DNA of 64,000 nucleotides. Origin: Sphingobacteriaceae bacterium GW460-11-11-14-LB5. Its GTDB lineage: Bacteria > Bacteroidota > Bacteroidia > Sphingobacteriales > Sphingobacteriaceae. Both the position numbers and the translations under genes were made by a program. Within the stretch, counting starts at the first letter, position 1. Each line of letters starts with the position of its first letter. The notes under the pieces were generated by a model. That model was not told the DNA's origin. It worked only from the letters and a program-made list of their open reading frames with translations, and ran no database searches. The stretch lies in NCBI GenBank assembly GCA_002151545.1, contig CP021237.1, forward strand, positions 2,666,001 to 2,730,000. Direction: 5' to 3'. This document shows positions 1 to 8,986 of the stretch, one piece after another.

Positions 1-658
1 CGTTGCTAGGGTTACAGCTCCCACCGTATAAAATAGTGGTATCATCAGCTACATTAAAACCATAGTTAGCCTGAATTTCACTGCGGATAAAAGCATGAAT
101 ATCTTGTGCCTGCACTGGTGAAGCCGTTAAACCTGTACCGATAGCCCAAACTGGCTCATAAGCAATAACCAGTTTTTTGAAGTCTGCTTCAGCTAAACTA
201 AAAATACCTTCTACCAATTGTTTTTTTAATACTTCGTAATAACTGCCGTTGTTACGCTCATCTAAAGTTTCGCCGATACAGAAAATTGGTGTTAAACCAT
301 TTGCAAGGGCAACTTTAGTTTTTTCAGCCAATAAAGCATCGCTTTCAGCAAAATACTGCCTGCGCTCTGAGTGACCTAAAATAACGTATTCTGCACCAAC
401 AGATTTTACCATTTTAGCCGAAGTTTCGCCAGTATATGCTCCACTTTCTTTATCACTAATGTTTTGAGCGCCAATTTTAACATCGTTACCACCCAATTTT
501 GCCAAGCTGTTTAAATGAATAAACGGTGAGCAAATAATAGCCAGCTGATCGCCTTTGCGCTCATCTTTAACCATATTTACGATTTCGCTGAACAACGAAA
601 CACCTTCATTGTAATCTAAGTTCATTTTCCAGTTACCGGCAACAATCTTTTTTCTCAT
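1..658 (-). CDS. tpiA: Triosephosphate isomerase, C-terminus cut by window edge
   Basis: Glycolytic enzyme that interconverts dihydroxyacetone phosphate and glyceraldehyde 3-phosphate in the cytosol. I translated this strand directly. The protein starts MRKKIVAGNWKMN, with substrate-binding N9 and K11, catalytic H96 in GHSERR, and catalytic E168 in YEPVWAIGTG. It is still open at the phosphate-binding YGGSCNPSN motif where the window ends. 219 codons are visible of about 250 expected, so roughly 30 C-terminal residues lie outside. It is the last gene of a same-strand run behind rpmE2 and the GlmU-like gene, 76 nt after the latter. Confidence 0.97.
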   Translation of the reverse strand, partial: MRKKIVAGNWKMNLDYNEGVSLFSEIVNMVKDERKGDQLAIICSPFIHLNSLAKLGGNDVKIGAQNISDKESGAYTGETSAKMVKSVGAEYVILGHSERRQYFAESDALLAEKTKVALANGLTPIFCIGETLDERNNGSYYEVLKKQLVEGIFSLAEADFKKLVIAYEPVWAIGTGLTASPVQAQDIHAFIRSEIQANYGFNVADDTTILYGGSCNPSN

Positions 659-734
659 TTTGTGTTATTTTAATGTTAGAATGTTTTAAAGTTGGAATGT
701 TCAAACGTTGAGACATTTCAACCTTTCAACTTAT

Positions 735-1901
735 TTAAAATCGTCTATACGATTCAGTTAATTCAAATACTTTAGTAATAATATCCTTTTCTACTTCATC
801 AAAGGTTATATTTTTCCGGGCAAATACCTTTTCTGTTGTTTCGAACATTTTATTCAGTCTATAGGTATCGAAGCCACTGGCACCTCCCCAGCTAAAATCG
901 GGTACATGATTTGGAGGGAAGCCTGCCCCAAAAACATTAGCACCAATACCAACCACACTACCAGTATTAAACATGGTATTTATGCCCGATTTAGCATGAT
1001 CGGCCATAATTAAACCACAAAACTGCAGATTGGTATTGCGCATTTTTTTGCCTTCATAATCGTAAAGTTTTACTTCGGCATAGTTGTTTTTTAAATTCGA
1101 GTTGTTTGTATCGGCTCCAATATTACACCACTCGCCCATTACCGAATTGCCCAAATACCCCTCGTGACCTTTGGCCGAATTGCCCCAAATGACCGAATTG
1201 TTAATTTCGCCTCCGGCACGGCTATTGGGGCCAATGGTAGTACCGGAATATATTTTAGCACCCATTTTTATTGATGAGTTCTCGCCAAGCGCAAAAGATC
1301 CCCTGATCAAACTCCCTTCCCATACCTCAGCATTTTTACCGATGTAGATAGGCCCGATAGTGCTGTTTAGCACACTACATTCGGCTTTAGCCCCTTCTTC
1401 AAAGAAAACATCATCACCCAGCAATTGGTTGGTACTACTGATCTTTGCTGAGCTGCGTCCTTCGGTTAACAGTTTAAAATCTTTTCTGATCTCACCTGGA
1501 TTATTCCCAAAAATATGCTCCGGATAAACAATCTGTATAAAATCACTTTTATATTCAACCGGCTTTAATGATTTAACCGATGCTAAATCATGCTGATCTG
1601 AGCTATACGCAATAATCACATCTCTTTGATAAAGTACCTCACCCGCTTTAAGGCCAGTCACGGCACTAAGTAAAGCCTCATCGGGACAAACGGAGCCATT
1701 TATAAATAAATCGGCATTTGGTTTGGTCGCAAACTTTACAGAGAGGTAATCTTGAGTTTGGAAACCGAAATCGGCTTTTAAATATTTAGCCCATTTCTCT
1801 GCGATGGTTAAAATACCAATGCGTAAATCGGCCACAGGCCTGGTAAACGTAAGTGGACGTAAAGACATCCAGGAAGCATCATCAAATAGATTGATTGTCA
1901 T
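735..1901 (-). CDS. GlmU-like putative sugar nucleotidyltransferase
   Basis: Probable cytosolic sugar-phosphate nucleotidyltransferase or acyltransferase-like protein. The N-terminal ~150 residues resemble the Bacteroidota nucleotidyltransferase N-domain. From about residue 180 onward there are left-handed beta-helix hexapeptide repeats (for example INNSVIWGNSAKGH and IGPNSRAGG), as in the GlmU C-terminal half. The classical GlmU GxGxRM pyrophosphorylase loop is not visible, so the exact substrate is unknown. I chose the ATG at 1901 (MTINLFDDASW). The open frame extends 13 codons further upstream, but those codons lie inside the rpmE terminator hairpin. About 388 residues. Confidence 0.85.
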   Translation of the reverse strand: MTINLFDDASWMSLRPLTFTRPVADLRIGILTIAEKWAKYLKADFGFQTQDYLSVKFATKPNADLFINGSVCPDEALLSAVTGLKAGEVLYQRDVIIAYSSDQHDLASVKSLKPVEYKSDFIQIVYPEHIFGNNPGEIRKDFKLLTEGRSSAKISSTNQLLGDDVFFEEGAKAECSVLNSTIGPIYIGKNAEVWEGSLIRGSFALGENSSIKMGAKIYSGTTIGPNSRAGGEINNSVIWGNSAKGHEGYLGNSVMGEWCNIGADTNNSNLKNNYAEVKLYDYEGKKMRNTNLQFCGLIMADHAKSGINTMFNTGSVVGIGANVFGAGFPPNHVPDFSWGGASGFDTYRLNKMFETTEKVFARKNITFDEVEKDIITKVFELTESYRRF

Positions 1902-1902
1902 A

Positions 1903-1969
1903 AGCAACAAAAATAAAAAAAGTCCCGATGCTTTTGGCAAAGGGACTTCAAAAAATGCTTTTTGTTGCT
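1903..1969 (-). terminator. Nested hairpin terminator after rpmE2
   Basis: An inner stem AAGTCCC (1920-1926) pairs with GGGACTT (1942-1948) and, on the minus strand, is followed by a T-rich run, as in an intrinsic terminator for rpmE2. It sits inside an outer perfect 11-bp stem, AGCAACAAAAA (1903-1913) with TTTTTGTTGCT (1959-1969). The outer stem begins 1 nt before the start codon of the GlmU-like gene, so it could also affect that gene's initiation. Confidence 0.7.
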
Positions 1970-1973
1970 AAAA

Positions 1974-2222
1974 TTATTTCTTAGCGTAACGGTTTTTGAA
2001 TTTATCGATACGTCCTGCTGTATCAACCAATTTCATTTTACCAGTATAAAAAGGGTGAGAAGTGTGAGAAATCTCTAATTTGTAAAGAGGATACTCGTTA
2101 CCATCTTCCCATTTAATTGTTTCTTTAGTATCTACGCAAGATTTTGTTAAGAAAGCATACTCGTTAGACATGTCTTTAAAAACAACTGGTCTGTAGCTTG
2201 TTGGGTGCAAATCTTTTTTCAT
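1974..2222 (-). CDS. rpmE2: 50S ribosomal protein L31 type B
   Basis: Large-subunit ribosomal protein L31, 82 residues, starting [15 protein letters not shown]. It is the type B (zinc-independent) form: only one cysteine is present (SCVDTKETI) and the CxxC zinc ligands of the C+ form are absent. The C-terminal signature [20 protein letters not shown] is typical. The ATG at 2222 is chosen over an in-frame upstream extension, because homologues begin there and a promoter lies about 115 nt upstream. Confidence 0.95.
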   Translation of the reverse strand: MKKDLHPTSYRPVVFKDMSNEYAFLTKSCVDTKETIKWEDGNEYPLYKLEISHTSHPFYTGKMKLVDTAGRIDKFKNRYAKK

Positions 2223-2336
2223 TTGAATATTATTTTTAGTTATTTGTGTGAAAGCATCAAGAACATTCTTGCAATTTGCTGGCAACAACGCTTATGACAT
2301 TTCCTATTAGTCTTTCTACCTCTATTTTAGAGGATG

Positions 2337-2367
2337 CAAATGTATTAAATTATTTTTTAAAAATCAA
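2337..2367 (-). promoter_or_regulatory. Bacteroidota-type promoter for rpmE2
   Basis: On the minus strand, TTG (2367-2365) is followed after 20 nt by TACATTTG (2344-2337), a full match to the Bacteroidota -33/-7 pattern with TAnnTTTG. Transcription would start near 2330 and leave a leader of about 110 nt ahead of rpmE2. Confidence 0.55.
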
Positions 2368-2459
2368 GCCATCAAAACAAAATATTCTATATGTTTTAAA
2401 CAGTTTTAATTTTCAGAATGCAATTTACCACCGATTATTAGGATTGCAAATTACGAAAC

Positions 2460-2789
2460 CTAACTATACTTCTTCCAGGTTTCTACTTTAGCCTTTTGGC
2501 GGGCAATATAGGCATCGGCAATTACTTCAGCGGAGCTTAAGCCTTCTACGGTTTCCAGCAGTTCTTTTAGTTTATACTGATCTACATCTGCCTTATATAA
2601 GATCTGGATCAGTTTAGGAAAATCGTTGTCAATTAAATAAGCAAAGGCATCAACCATGGCATTACGCAATTGATTTTCGGAAAGATTATTTTCGATATCG
2701 AAATCTTTGCTGATGATTTTGATCACAGATGGTATATCGCTCACTGAATAGATATTTTTAAATCCGTTGATTAAAACCAACGGGAACAC
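2460..2789 (-). CDS. Small conserved hypothetical protein
   Basis: I do not assign a function. Up to 109 residues if read from the GTG at 2789. The C-terminal ~75 residues (DAFAYLIDNDFPKLIQILYK ... VIADAYIARQKAK) look like a small helical Bacteroidota protein family that I recall as uncharacterised. The start is uncertain: the only upstream candidates are GTG codons, including one about 15 codons in. No signal peptide or membrane segment is seen in the conserved part. It is same-strand as rpmE2, but 237 nt upstream of it and probably separately transcribed. Confidence 0.6.
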   Translation of the reverse strand: MFPLVLINGFKNIYSVSDIPSVIKIISKDFDIENNLSENQLRNAMVDAFAYLIDNDFPKLIQILYKADVDQYKLKELLETVEGLSSAEVIADAYIARQKAKVETWKKYS

Positions 2790-2954
2790 TTAATTAAGCG
2801 CATGCTTATCTGATATACACTTCCCTACCTCACCAAGCACCGCAGCACAAAGTTAAATAAACCTGATGGAAACGATAGCTCCCGATTGAAAAGAGGGACT
2901 AAAGTGTACAGCAGGACTACAGATACTATGGAATAAGGAACCATTCTTTTTCAA

Positions 2955-3010
2955 AAGACCCTGAAATAAATTACCTTCGGTGAGCTCGCTAAGGCTCGGT
3001 TCAGGGTGAC
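2955..3010. repeat. Dispersed inverted repeat, family I, with insertion in the loop
   Basis: CCCTGAAATAAATT ... TTCAGGGTGAC matches the repeat at about 16626-16652, but about 28 nt (ACCTTCGGTGAGCTCGCTAA and a few more) are inserted at its centre. It lies in the 267-bp gap between a small unknown gene and the epimerase gene. Confidence 0.7.
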
Positions 3011-3056
3011 GCCCGAGTTAAGCCATTTCCCATCATACCTCTTCCATCCTCCCTCC

Positions 3057-3464
3057 TTATACCCACTTAATTTCCTGGCAGATCTCAATCAGTACGCCAT
3101 TGGTATCTTTGGGATGCACGAAACACACCATTTTATCATCTGCTCCTTTTTTAGGCGACTCGCTAAGCAGCACAAATCCTTCTTGATGCAAACGTTCCAT
3201 TTCTGCAAGGATGTCATCAACCAAAAAAGCGATATGGTGAATCCCCTCTCCTTTTTTTTCGATAAATTTAGCAATTGCACTATCTGGAGCCGTGGCCTGC
3301 AGCAGTTCTACCTTATTTTCGCCGGTTTTAAAGAAAGCCGTATTTACAAATTCGGATGCAACTTGCTCTGTTTTATAGCAATCGGTGTTCAATAGTTTCT
3401 GATAAATAGCTATAGAACTGTTAAGGTCTTTTACCGCGATGCCGATGTGTTCTATCTTATTCAT
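3057..3464 (-). CDS. mce: Methylmalonyl-CoA epimerase
   Basis: Cytosolic VOC-fold metalloenzyme that interconverts (R)- and (S)-methylmalonyl-CoA in propionate or succinate metabolism. 135 residues, the family length. The N-terminal IEHIGIAVKDL carries the first metal-ligand His (H6), GEGIHHIAFLVDD the second, and NGVLIEICQ the C-terminal Glu ligand. The gene is divergent from iscS. The mutase subunits are not in this window. Confidence 0.93.
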   Translation of the reverse strand: MNKIEHIGIAVKDLNSSIAIYQKLLNTDCYKTEQVASEFVNTAFFKTGENKVELLQATAPDSAIAKFIEKKGEGIHHIAFLVDDILAEMERLHQEGFVLLSESPKKGADDKMVCFVHPKDTNGVLIEICQEIKWV

Positions 3465-3531
3465 AGATTATAAGGTTATGTGAATGTAAAAATGCGGCTT
3501 TTCTCTATAAGGTCATAGCTATTATTTATAA

Positions 3532-3559
3532 TTGTTAAATAAGTTTTTTCGTATCTTTG
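3532..3559 (+). promoter_or_regulatory. Promoter of the isc operon
   Basis: TTG (3532-3534), a 17-nt spacer and TATCTTTG (3552-3559) fit the Bacteroidota -33/-7 consensus, 22 nt ahead of the iscS ATG. No IscR gene is present nearby and I see no clear operator. Confidence 0.55.
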
Positions 3560-3581
3560 TGTTATAATTAACAGAATAGAG

Positions 3582-4793
3582 ATGAAACAGCCGATATATT
3601 TAGATAATAATGCTACAACCCCGTTAGATCCGAGGGTGTTGGAAGCAATGCTACCTTACTTTACAGAGAAATTTGGAAATGCCGCAAGTCGTAATCACGC
3701 GTTTGGCTGGGTGGCTGAAGAGGGTGTAGATTATGCCCGTGAGCAGGTAGCCAAACTAATCGGCTGTACTGAAAAAGAAATTATTTTTACATCAGGTGCT
3801 ACCGAAGCCGATAACCTGGCTATTAAAGGTGTATTTGAAATGTACAAAGAAAAAGGAAACCACATTATTACTGCGGTTACTGAACATAAAGCGGTTTTAG
3901 ATACTTGCAAACACCTGGAGAAAAACGGTGCACGTGTAACTTATTTAGGCGTTAAAGAAGACGGTTTAATTGATTTAGCTGAATTAGAAGCTGCCATGAC
4001 TCCTGAAACGATTTTAGTTTCGATTATGTATGGCAACAACGAAATCGGTGTAATTCAACCCGTTAAAGAAATTGCAGCAATTGCGCACAAACATGGTGCT
4101 TTATTTATGACTGATGCTACACAGGCAGTTGGTAAAATCCCAGTTGATGTAAATGCTGATGGTATTGACTTAATGGCTTTCTCGGCACATAAAATGTATG
4201 GTCCGAAAGGTGTTGGGGTACTTTACGTTCGTCGTAAAAACCCAAGGGTTAAAGTTACGGCACAAATGGACGGTGGTGGCCATGAGCGTGGAATGCGTTC
4301 GGGTACGTTAAACGTTCCGGGTATTGTAGGTTTAGGTAAAGCCTGTGAACTTTGTCGTTTAGAAATGGAAAGCGAATCAGTGCGTTTATCAGCTTTACGT
4401 GATAAGTTAGAAACTACTTTGAACAAAATGGAAGAGAGTTATGTTAATGGGAATACACAACACCGTTTACCACACGTAGCCAATATCTCTTTCAAATATG
4501 TTGAAGGTGAAGGTTTAATGATGGCGATGAGTGATTTAGCGGTATCTTCAGGATCGGCTTGTACTTCAGCATCTTTAGAACCATCATATGTTTTAAAAAG
4601 CTTAGGTTTATCTGATGATTTGGCACACTCTTCTATCCGTTATGGTTTAGGAAGGTTTACGACAGAAGCAGAAATTGATCAGGCCATTGAAGTAACTCAA
4701 AAAGCGGTTAATCACTTAAGAGAACTTTCTCCACTTTGGGAAATGTTTAAAGAAGGAATCGACTTGAGTAAAATTGAGTGGGCAGAACACTAA
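3582..4793 (+). CDS. iscS: Cysteine desulfurase IscS
   Basis: PLP enzyme that removes sulfur from cysteine as a persulfide and passes it to the scaffold IscU for Fe-S cluster assembly. 403 residues, full length. The PLP lysine is K204 in [10 protein letters not shown]. The mobile active-site cysteine is C327 in [14 protein letters not shown], the group I (IscS/NifS) form. [12 protein letters not shown] at the N-terminus is diagnostic. First gene of iscS-iscU-iscA, which are separated by 120 and 89 nt filled with decayed short repeats. Confidence 0.97.
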   Translation: MKQPIYLDNNATTPLDPRVLEAMLPYFTEKFGNAASRNHAFGWVAEEGVDYAREQVAKLIGCTEKEIIFTSGATEADNLAIKGVFEMYKEKGNHIITAVTEHKAVLDTCKHLEKNGARVTYLGVKEDGLIDLAELEAAMTPETILVSIMYGNNEIGVIQPVKEIAAIAHKHGALFMTDATQAVGKIPVDVNADGIDLMAFSAHKMYGPKGVGVLYVRRKNPRVKVTAQMDGGGHERGMRSGTLNVPGIVGLGKACELCRLEMESESVRLSALRDKLETTLNKMEESYVNGNTQHRLPHVANISFKYVEGEGLMMAMSDLAVSSGSACTSASLEPSYVLKSLGLSDDLAHSSIRYGLGRFTTEAEIDQAIEVTQKAVNHLRELSPLWEMFKEGIDLSKIEWAEH

Positions 4794-4913
4794 GAAAGGT
4801 AGAGGGCTGAAAGGCTTAAGGTAGAAGGCTAATCGCCAAACGCTTTACGCAAATCGCCAAACTGAAAATTAATTAAAAAAATTGCTCCGTAAGGAGATTA
4901 AAAAAATAAAATC

Positions 4914-5327
4914 ATGGCATATTCAGAAAAAGTAATTGACCATTACAATAACCCACGTAACGTAGGTACTTTAAATAAAGACAGCAAATTTGTAGGAACA
5001 GGACTAGTTGGTGCACCTGAGTGTGGCGACGTAATGCGTTTACAAATTGAAGTTGGAGAAGATAACGTCATCACTGATGCTAAATTTAAAACATTTGGTT
5101 GTGGTTCGGCTATTGCTTCTTCTTCTTTAGCTACAGAATGGTTAAAAGGAAAAACAATTGACGAGGCTTTATCTATCGACAACATGGATATTGTTGAAGA
5201 ATTGGCTTTACCTCCAGTAAAAATTCACTGCTCAGTTTTAGCAGAAGATGCAATTAAATCGGCTATTAACGATTACCGCGTTAAAAATGGCTTAGAGGCA
5301 ATTGTATTAGAAAAATCGCACCACTAG
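4914..5327 (+). CDS. iscU: Iron-sulfur cluster scaffold IscU
   Basis: Scaffold on which IscS sulfur and iron are built into [2Fe-2S] clusters. 137 residues. All ligand residues are present: C37 and D39 in APECGDVM, C63 in FGCGSAIASSS, and C106 in IHCSVLAED. It lacks the classical LPPVK HscA-binding peptide in exact form but has LPPVKIHCS, which matches it closely. Between iscS and iscA on the same strand. Confidence 0.97.
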   Translation: MAYSEKVIDHYNNPRNVGTLNKDSKFVGTGLVGAPECGDVMRLQIEVGEDNVITDAKFKTFGCGSAIASSSLATEWLKGKTIDEALSIDNMDIVEELALPPVKIHCSVLAEDAIKSAINDYRVKNGLEAIVLEKSHH

Positions 5328-5416
5328 AACAGATGTGAGAAAATAGATATGAGATTTGAGATTCAGCGCTCAATTAGGTCTCAAATCTAAGCTCTCAAAT
5401 CTCAAATCTTAATATT

Positions 5417-5743
5417 ATGATTACGATAACAGATAAAGCAAAAGAAAAAATCACCCACTTAATGCAGGATTCGGAAATGGGTTCTGATTACTTTTTACGT
5501 GTTTCAGTAAAAGGTGGTGGTTGCTCGGGTTTATCATACAATTTAGATTTTGATAACGAAGAACAAAAAGGCGATCAGTTTTTTGAAGACAGAGGAATCA
5601 AAATTGCTTTGGATATGAAATCATTCCTTTATTTGGCCGGAACTGAACTCGATTTCACCGATGGCTTAAATGGAAAAGGTTTCAACTTTATAAACCCAAA
5701 TGCCAGCCGTAGCTGTGGCTGTGGCGAAAGTTTTTCAGTTTAA
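5417..5743 (+). CDS. iscA: A-type Fe-S carrier IscA/HesB
   Basis: Carrier that accepts clusters from IscU or supplies iron. 108 residues with the three family cysteines: C36 in GGGCSGLSY, and C100 and C102 in SCGCGESFSV. Last gene of the isc operon, followed by a strong terminator. HscA/HscB and ferredoxin genes, which accompany isc in proteobacteria, are absent here. Confidence 0.95.
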   Translation: MITITDKAKEKITHLMQDSEMGSDYFLRVSVKGGGCSGLSYNLDFDNEEQKGDQFFEDRGIKIALDMKSFLYLAGTELDFTDGLNGKGFNFINPNASRSCGCGESFSV

Positions 5744-5763
5744 TCGAGTCGATACAACTTATA

Positions 5764-5793
5764 AAAAAAGGTTTCATTTATGGAACCTTTTTT
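5764..5793 (+). terminator. Terminator of the isc operon
   Basis: A 12-bp stem AAAAAAGGTTTC (5764-5775) / GGAACCTTTTTT (5782-5793) with a 6-nt loop, one G-T pair, ending in a T run just 21 nt after iscA. Confidence 0.8.
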
Positions 5794-5824
5794 GCGTTTC
5801 AAGAGGTTTGTTTTTCACAGGATA

Positions 5825-5933
5825 CATCATCTCGACCGAAACGCTTGTAACGGAGAGATCTATCCCGATAGATTTAGCAACGCTGAGTAATTCGTAGTTC
5901 TCGACTTCGTTGCGCTCCGCTCGAAATGACGAC
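5825..5933. repeat. Dispersed inverted repeat, family II (paired)
   Basis: Starts CATCATCTCGACCGAAACG and ends CGCTCGAAATGACGAC, so two GTCATyTCGA-type half elements face each other about 100 bp apart with GGAGAGATCTATC between. The same layout recurs near 16669 and 20665. Confidence 0.7.
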
Positions 5934-6052
5934 ATCGAAGTTGGTCCCATTGAAATCAATACCGCCTTAAAACTACTTAAAAGCCAATTTGTATTTTTAA
6001 ACCAAAAAGCCTTATAATTGTTAATTATAATTAGCGAAACCAAATTACGAGC

Positions 6053-7969
6053 ATGCCATTAATAAACGAGTTTTCAACTGTTCCTACCTTATTGCGGAAT
6101 GTTGTTAAAAACATCCACAAACCTCAGGAAACCTTTTTAATCCATAAACAAGGTGCAGAATGGACTGAAATTTCTTATGAAGATACCTTAAAAAGAGCCG
6201 ATGCTGTTTCTGCCTTCTTCCTGGAAAAAGGAATAAAAAAGGGCGATCGTTTAGGCTTAATGATTGAGAATTCTCCTGAGTACGTATATTATGATCAGGG
6301 TATTCAGCAAATTGGAGTAATTAACGTATCTATTTACCCTACGCTTTCTGAACAGGAAGTAGCCTACATTATTAACGATTCGGGTATAAAAGCCATTCTT
6401 GTTGGGAACAACTTTTTATACCGTAAAGTATTAAAGGTAGCAGCCAATTGTAAACAGTTAAAATATATTATCCCGGCTTTTAAAGATTTCGAAAAAGTTG
6501 TTATTCCTAAAGATGTACAGGTAGAAGTAATTGCTTTTTCAGATATCCTGGCGCTTAAACATCAGGTTACGGCAGCAGAAAGAGCCGAAATTGATCAATG
6601 CAGAAGTTTAGTTTTACCTGAAGATGTTTCTTCTTTAATTTATACTTCGGGAACAACAGGAACGCCAAAAGGCGTAATGCTTACCCATTACAACTTTGTT
6701 AAGAATGTGGAAGTTTGTTTACAACAGATCCCTGTGATTGATCAAACAGAAACTTTTCTTTCTTTTTTACCCTTATCGCATGTATTCGAGCGAACAGCCA
6801 CTTACCATGTTTGCTGTGCCCAAGGCTGTAAAATTGCCTTCGCACAGAGTTTAGAATTATTAGCCAAAAATATGGGTGAAGTTCGTCCAACGGTAATGAG
6901 CTGTGTGCCGCGTTTATTGGAACGTATACACGATAAAGCCATAAAAGGAGGAACTGCAGGTGGAGGTACAAAAGCCAAAATATTTACCTGGGCCTTAGAA
7001 ACAGGCAATAAATACCGTGTAGCAAAAGAGGCCGGCAAAAATCCGGGCTTTATTTTATCGGCTAAAAAAGGAATAGCAGAGAAACTGGTTTTCAGTAAAA
7101 TTAAAGAGAAAACAGGTGGCCGTTTAAAGTTTATGATTTCGGGTGGTGCAGCATTACCTAAAAATGTTGGCGAGTTTTTCGGCGATTTAGGCATTAAAAT
7201 ATTAGAAGGGTTTGGACTGACAGAAACCTCACCGGTGATGTCGGTTACCGAATACCACAGACAGGTTTATGGCACGGTTGGCCGTGTGATTCCAGGTATT
7301 GAAGTGGGTATACAAGACGTAGAAAGCAAAGAAATGCTCAGCATTCAAACGCACAATACCTTTAACGAAGAATTTGAATGTGCCGAAGGTGAAGTTATTG
7401 TTCGCGGTCATTGTGTGATGAAAGGTTATTTTAATAAACCTGCCGAAACCGCCGAAGCAATAGATAAAGATATGTGGTTCCATACCGGAGATATTGGTCG
7501 TTTTTATAAAGGAAATCTACAGATTACAGATCGTTTAAAAAACATGATCGTAAATGCTTACGGCAAAAATGTTTACCCTACCCCAGTAGAAAACATTTAC
7601 CTGAAAAGCCCAAAAATTGATCAGCTTTTTTTAATTGGCGATAAACGTGAATTTATTACAGCAATCATTATCCCGAACAGAGAAACCTTAGAAGAAACTT
7701 TTAAACTTAAACCATCGTTTTTCGAAGAAGCTGATCCTTTTATACGCGATCAGGAAATTATGGATTGGATGGAACAGGATATCAAAAAAATATCAAACGA
7801 ACTGGCCAAATTTGAGCGCATTAAAAACTTTAAGATCAAACGTAATCCTTTCAATATAGATGAGGGAGAAATTACCCCTACCATGAAAGTTAAACGCCGT
7901 ATTGTAGAAAAGAAATATGCCGAAGCCATTAACGAAATGTATGAGGAAGGCATAGAAGCCGAATCATAA
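6053..7969 (+). CDS. Long-chain acyl-CoA synthetase (AMP-forming)
   Basis: Activates fatty acids to acyl-CoA through an acyl-adenylate, the entry step for beta-oxidation or lipid recycling. 638 residues. It has the AMP-binding P-loop YTSGTTGTPKGVMLTH (about residue 200), the adenylate motif GFGLTETSPV, the hinge WFHTGDIGRF and the catalytic-loop ITDRLKNMIVNAYGKNVYP. The length and sequence fit the FadD15/AMP-dependent synthetase group common in Bacteroidota. Single gene, convergent with DUF2461 across a shared hairpin. Confidence 0.93.
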   Translation: MPLINEFSTVPTLLRNVVKNIHKPQETFLIHKQGAEWTEISYEDTLKRADAVSAFFLEKGIKKGDRLGLMIENSPEYVYYDQGIQQIGVINVSIYPTLSEQEVAYIINDSGIKAILVGNNFLYRKVLKVAANCKQLKYIIPAFKDFEKVVIPKDVQVEVIAFSDILALKHQVTAAERAEIDQCRSLVLPEDVSSLIYTSGTTGTPKGVMLTHYNFVKNVEVCLQQIPVIDQTETFLSFLPLSHVFERTATYHVCCAQGCKIAFAQSLELLAKNMGEVRPTVMSCVPRLLERIHDKAIKGGTAGGGTKAKIFTWALETGNKYRVAKEAGKNPGFILSAKKGIAEKLVFSKIKEKTGGRLKFMISGGAALPKNVGEFFGDLGIKILEGFGLTETSPVMSVTEYHRQVYGTVGRVIPGIEVGIQDVESKEMLSIQTHNTFNEEFECAEGEVIVRGHCVMKGYFNKPAETAEAIDKDMWFHTGDIGRFYKGNLQITDRLKNMIVNAYGKNVYPTPVENIYLKSPKIDQLFLIGDKREFITAIIIPNRETLEETFKLKPSFFEEADPFIRDQEIMDWMEQDIKKISNELAKFERIKNFKIKRNPFNIDEGEITPTMKVKRRIVEKKYAEAINEMYEEGIEAES

Positions 7970-7971
7970 TT

Positions 7972-8020
7972 AAAAAAGGGTCATCATTACTAATCTGGTA
8001 ATCATGACCCTTTATTTTTT
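7972..8020. terminator. Bidirectional terminator between convergent genes
   Basis: The stem AAAGGGTCAT-C-ATTAC (7975-7990) pairs with GTAAT-C-ATGACCCTTT (7998-8013), A-run on the left and T-run on the right. It can end transcription of the acyl-CoA synthetase gene on + and the DUF2461 gene on -. Confidence 0.8.
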
Positions 8021-8044
8021 CGTTATAACGTTTTTAAAAATCAA

Positions 8045-8734
8045 TTACAAGTCCATTCCATTTGCGTCTGTTGTTAATATTTCGCTCATATAATCAAAGA
8101 AGGGCCGCATGTTTTTAAATTCCTGATTACAATATGTCAAGTAATCTTTACTTAAAACTTCCTGATCAGTAAATCGATGAACTAATAAAAATTGTTTATA
8201 ACGCAGCAAATCGATATCCTGATGATCTCCGTCAAAACCCTTTGGAGCTGTTTTCAATTGTTCGCCTTTCAAAGCCTCGAAAGAAGAAATAAAAGTTTTA
8301 TCATTTAATATGGCTCTCAGCGGTTCTGCATCAAAACTTATATTTTCCCTTATCAATTTCAAATCCTGAGGAGAAGGCCCGAAAAAGCCACCAGCCACAA
8401 AACTATTACCGGGTTCGATATGGAAATAGTAACCTCCCCTTCTTTGTTTGCCAGCCCGTTTAAAACTTCCACTCCAATGCGTTTTGTAAGGCGTTTTATC
8501 ATTTGAAAAACGTGTATCCCGATAAATCCGGTATAAACTTTTCTTTCCTGAAGGTGTTTCAATTACATCATGGGTATTCATGAGGTCTAATAAACCCTGC
8601 GCAAAAGATTCTATGTAAACCAGTTCTTTCTGATAGGCGGTTTTATGCTCATTAAACCATTCGCGTTCATTGTTATTTTTCAATAAGCTTAAAAACTCAA
8701 AACTAGAAGGTGGAATTTGTGTTATATCGGGCAT
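8045..8734 (-). CDS. DUF2461 domain-containing protein
   Basis: Uncharacterised conserved protein of the DUF2461/TIGR02453 family, 229 residues. The family signature is clear: FEFLSLLKNNNEREWFNEHK at the N-terminus, then SLYRIYRDTRFSNDKTPYK and GGYYFHIEPGNSFVAGG. No signal peptide or membrane segment is seen, so it is probably cytosolic. Its function is unknown. A TATATTTG -7 element lies about 32 nt upstream (8773-8766). Monocistronic. Confidence 0.88.
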   Translation of the reverse strand: MPDITQIPPSSFEFLSLLKNNNEREWFNEHKTAYQKELVYIESFAQGLLDLMNTHDVIETPSGKKSLYRIYRDTRFSNDKTPYKTHWSGSFKRAGKQRRGGYYFHIEPGNSFVAGGFFGPSPQDLKLIRENISFDAEPLRAILNDKTFISSFEALKGEQLKTAPKGFDGDHQDIDLLRYKQFLLVHRFTDQEVLSKDYLTYCNQEFKNMRPFFDYMSEILTTDANGMDL

Positions 8735-8986
8735 AGTTTTTTAAAATGGCTAATTCATCTCCAAACAAATATAACATCTGTAAAACACTAAATTCATATC
8801 ACTTATTCATAAAATTGTAATGGTTTTCCTCATTTACCATGGATGGCTCAATATTTAAAAAAAAATAAAAATTTCATAAAACATTCCTGTATCGAATATT
8901 GTTAGGCTATCAAACCTTACATCATAAGTAATATTTTTTAACGCAGCAGCTAATCGTTCATTTATAAGCCAATACTGTATTACATT

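Noticed and set aside
172..560. Possible second gene opposite tpiA
   Set aside because: Only the tpiA frame shows conserved catalytic motifs; the opposite strand has no supported frame.
2276..2491. 71-residue plus-strand open frame
   Set aside because: It overlaps the rpmE2 leader and promoter and the end of the gene at 2460, and has no coding character.
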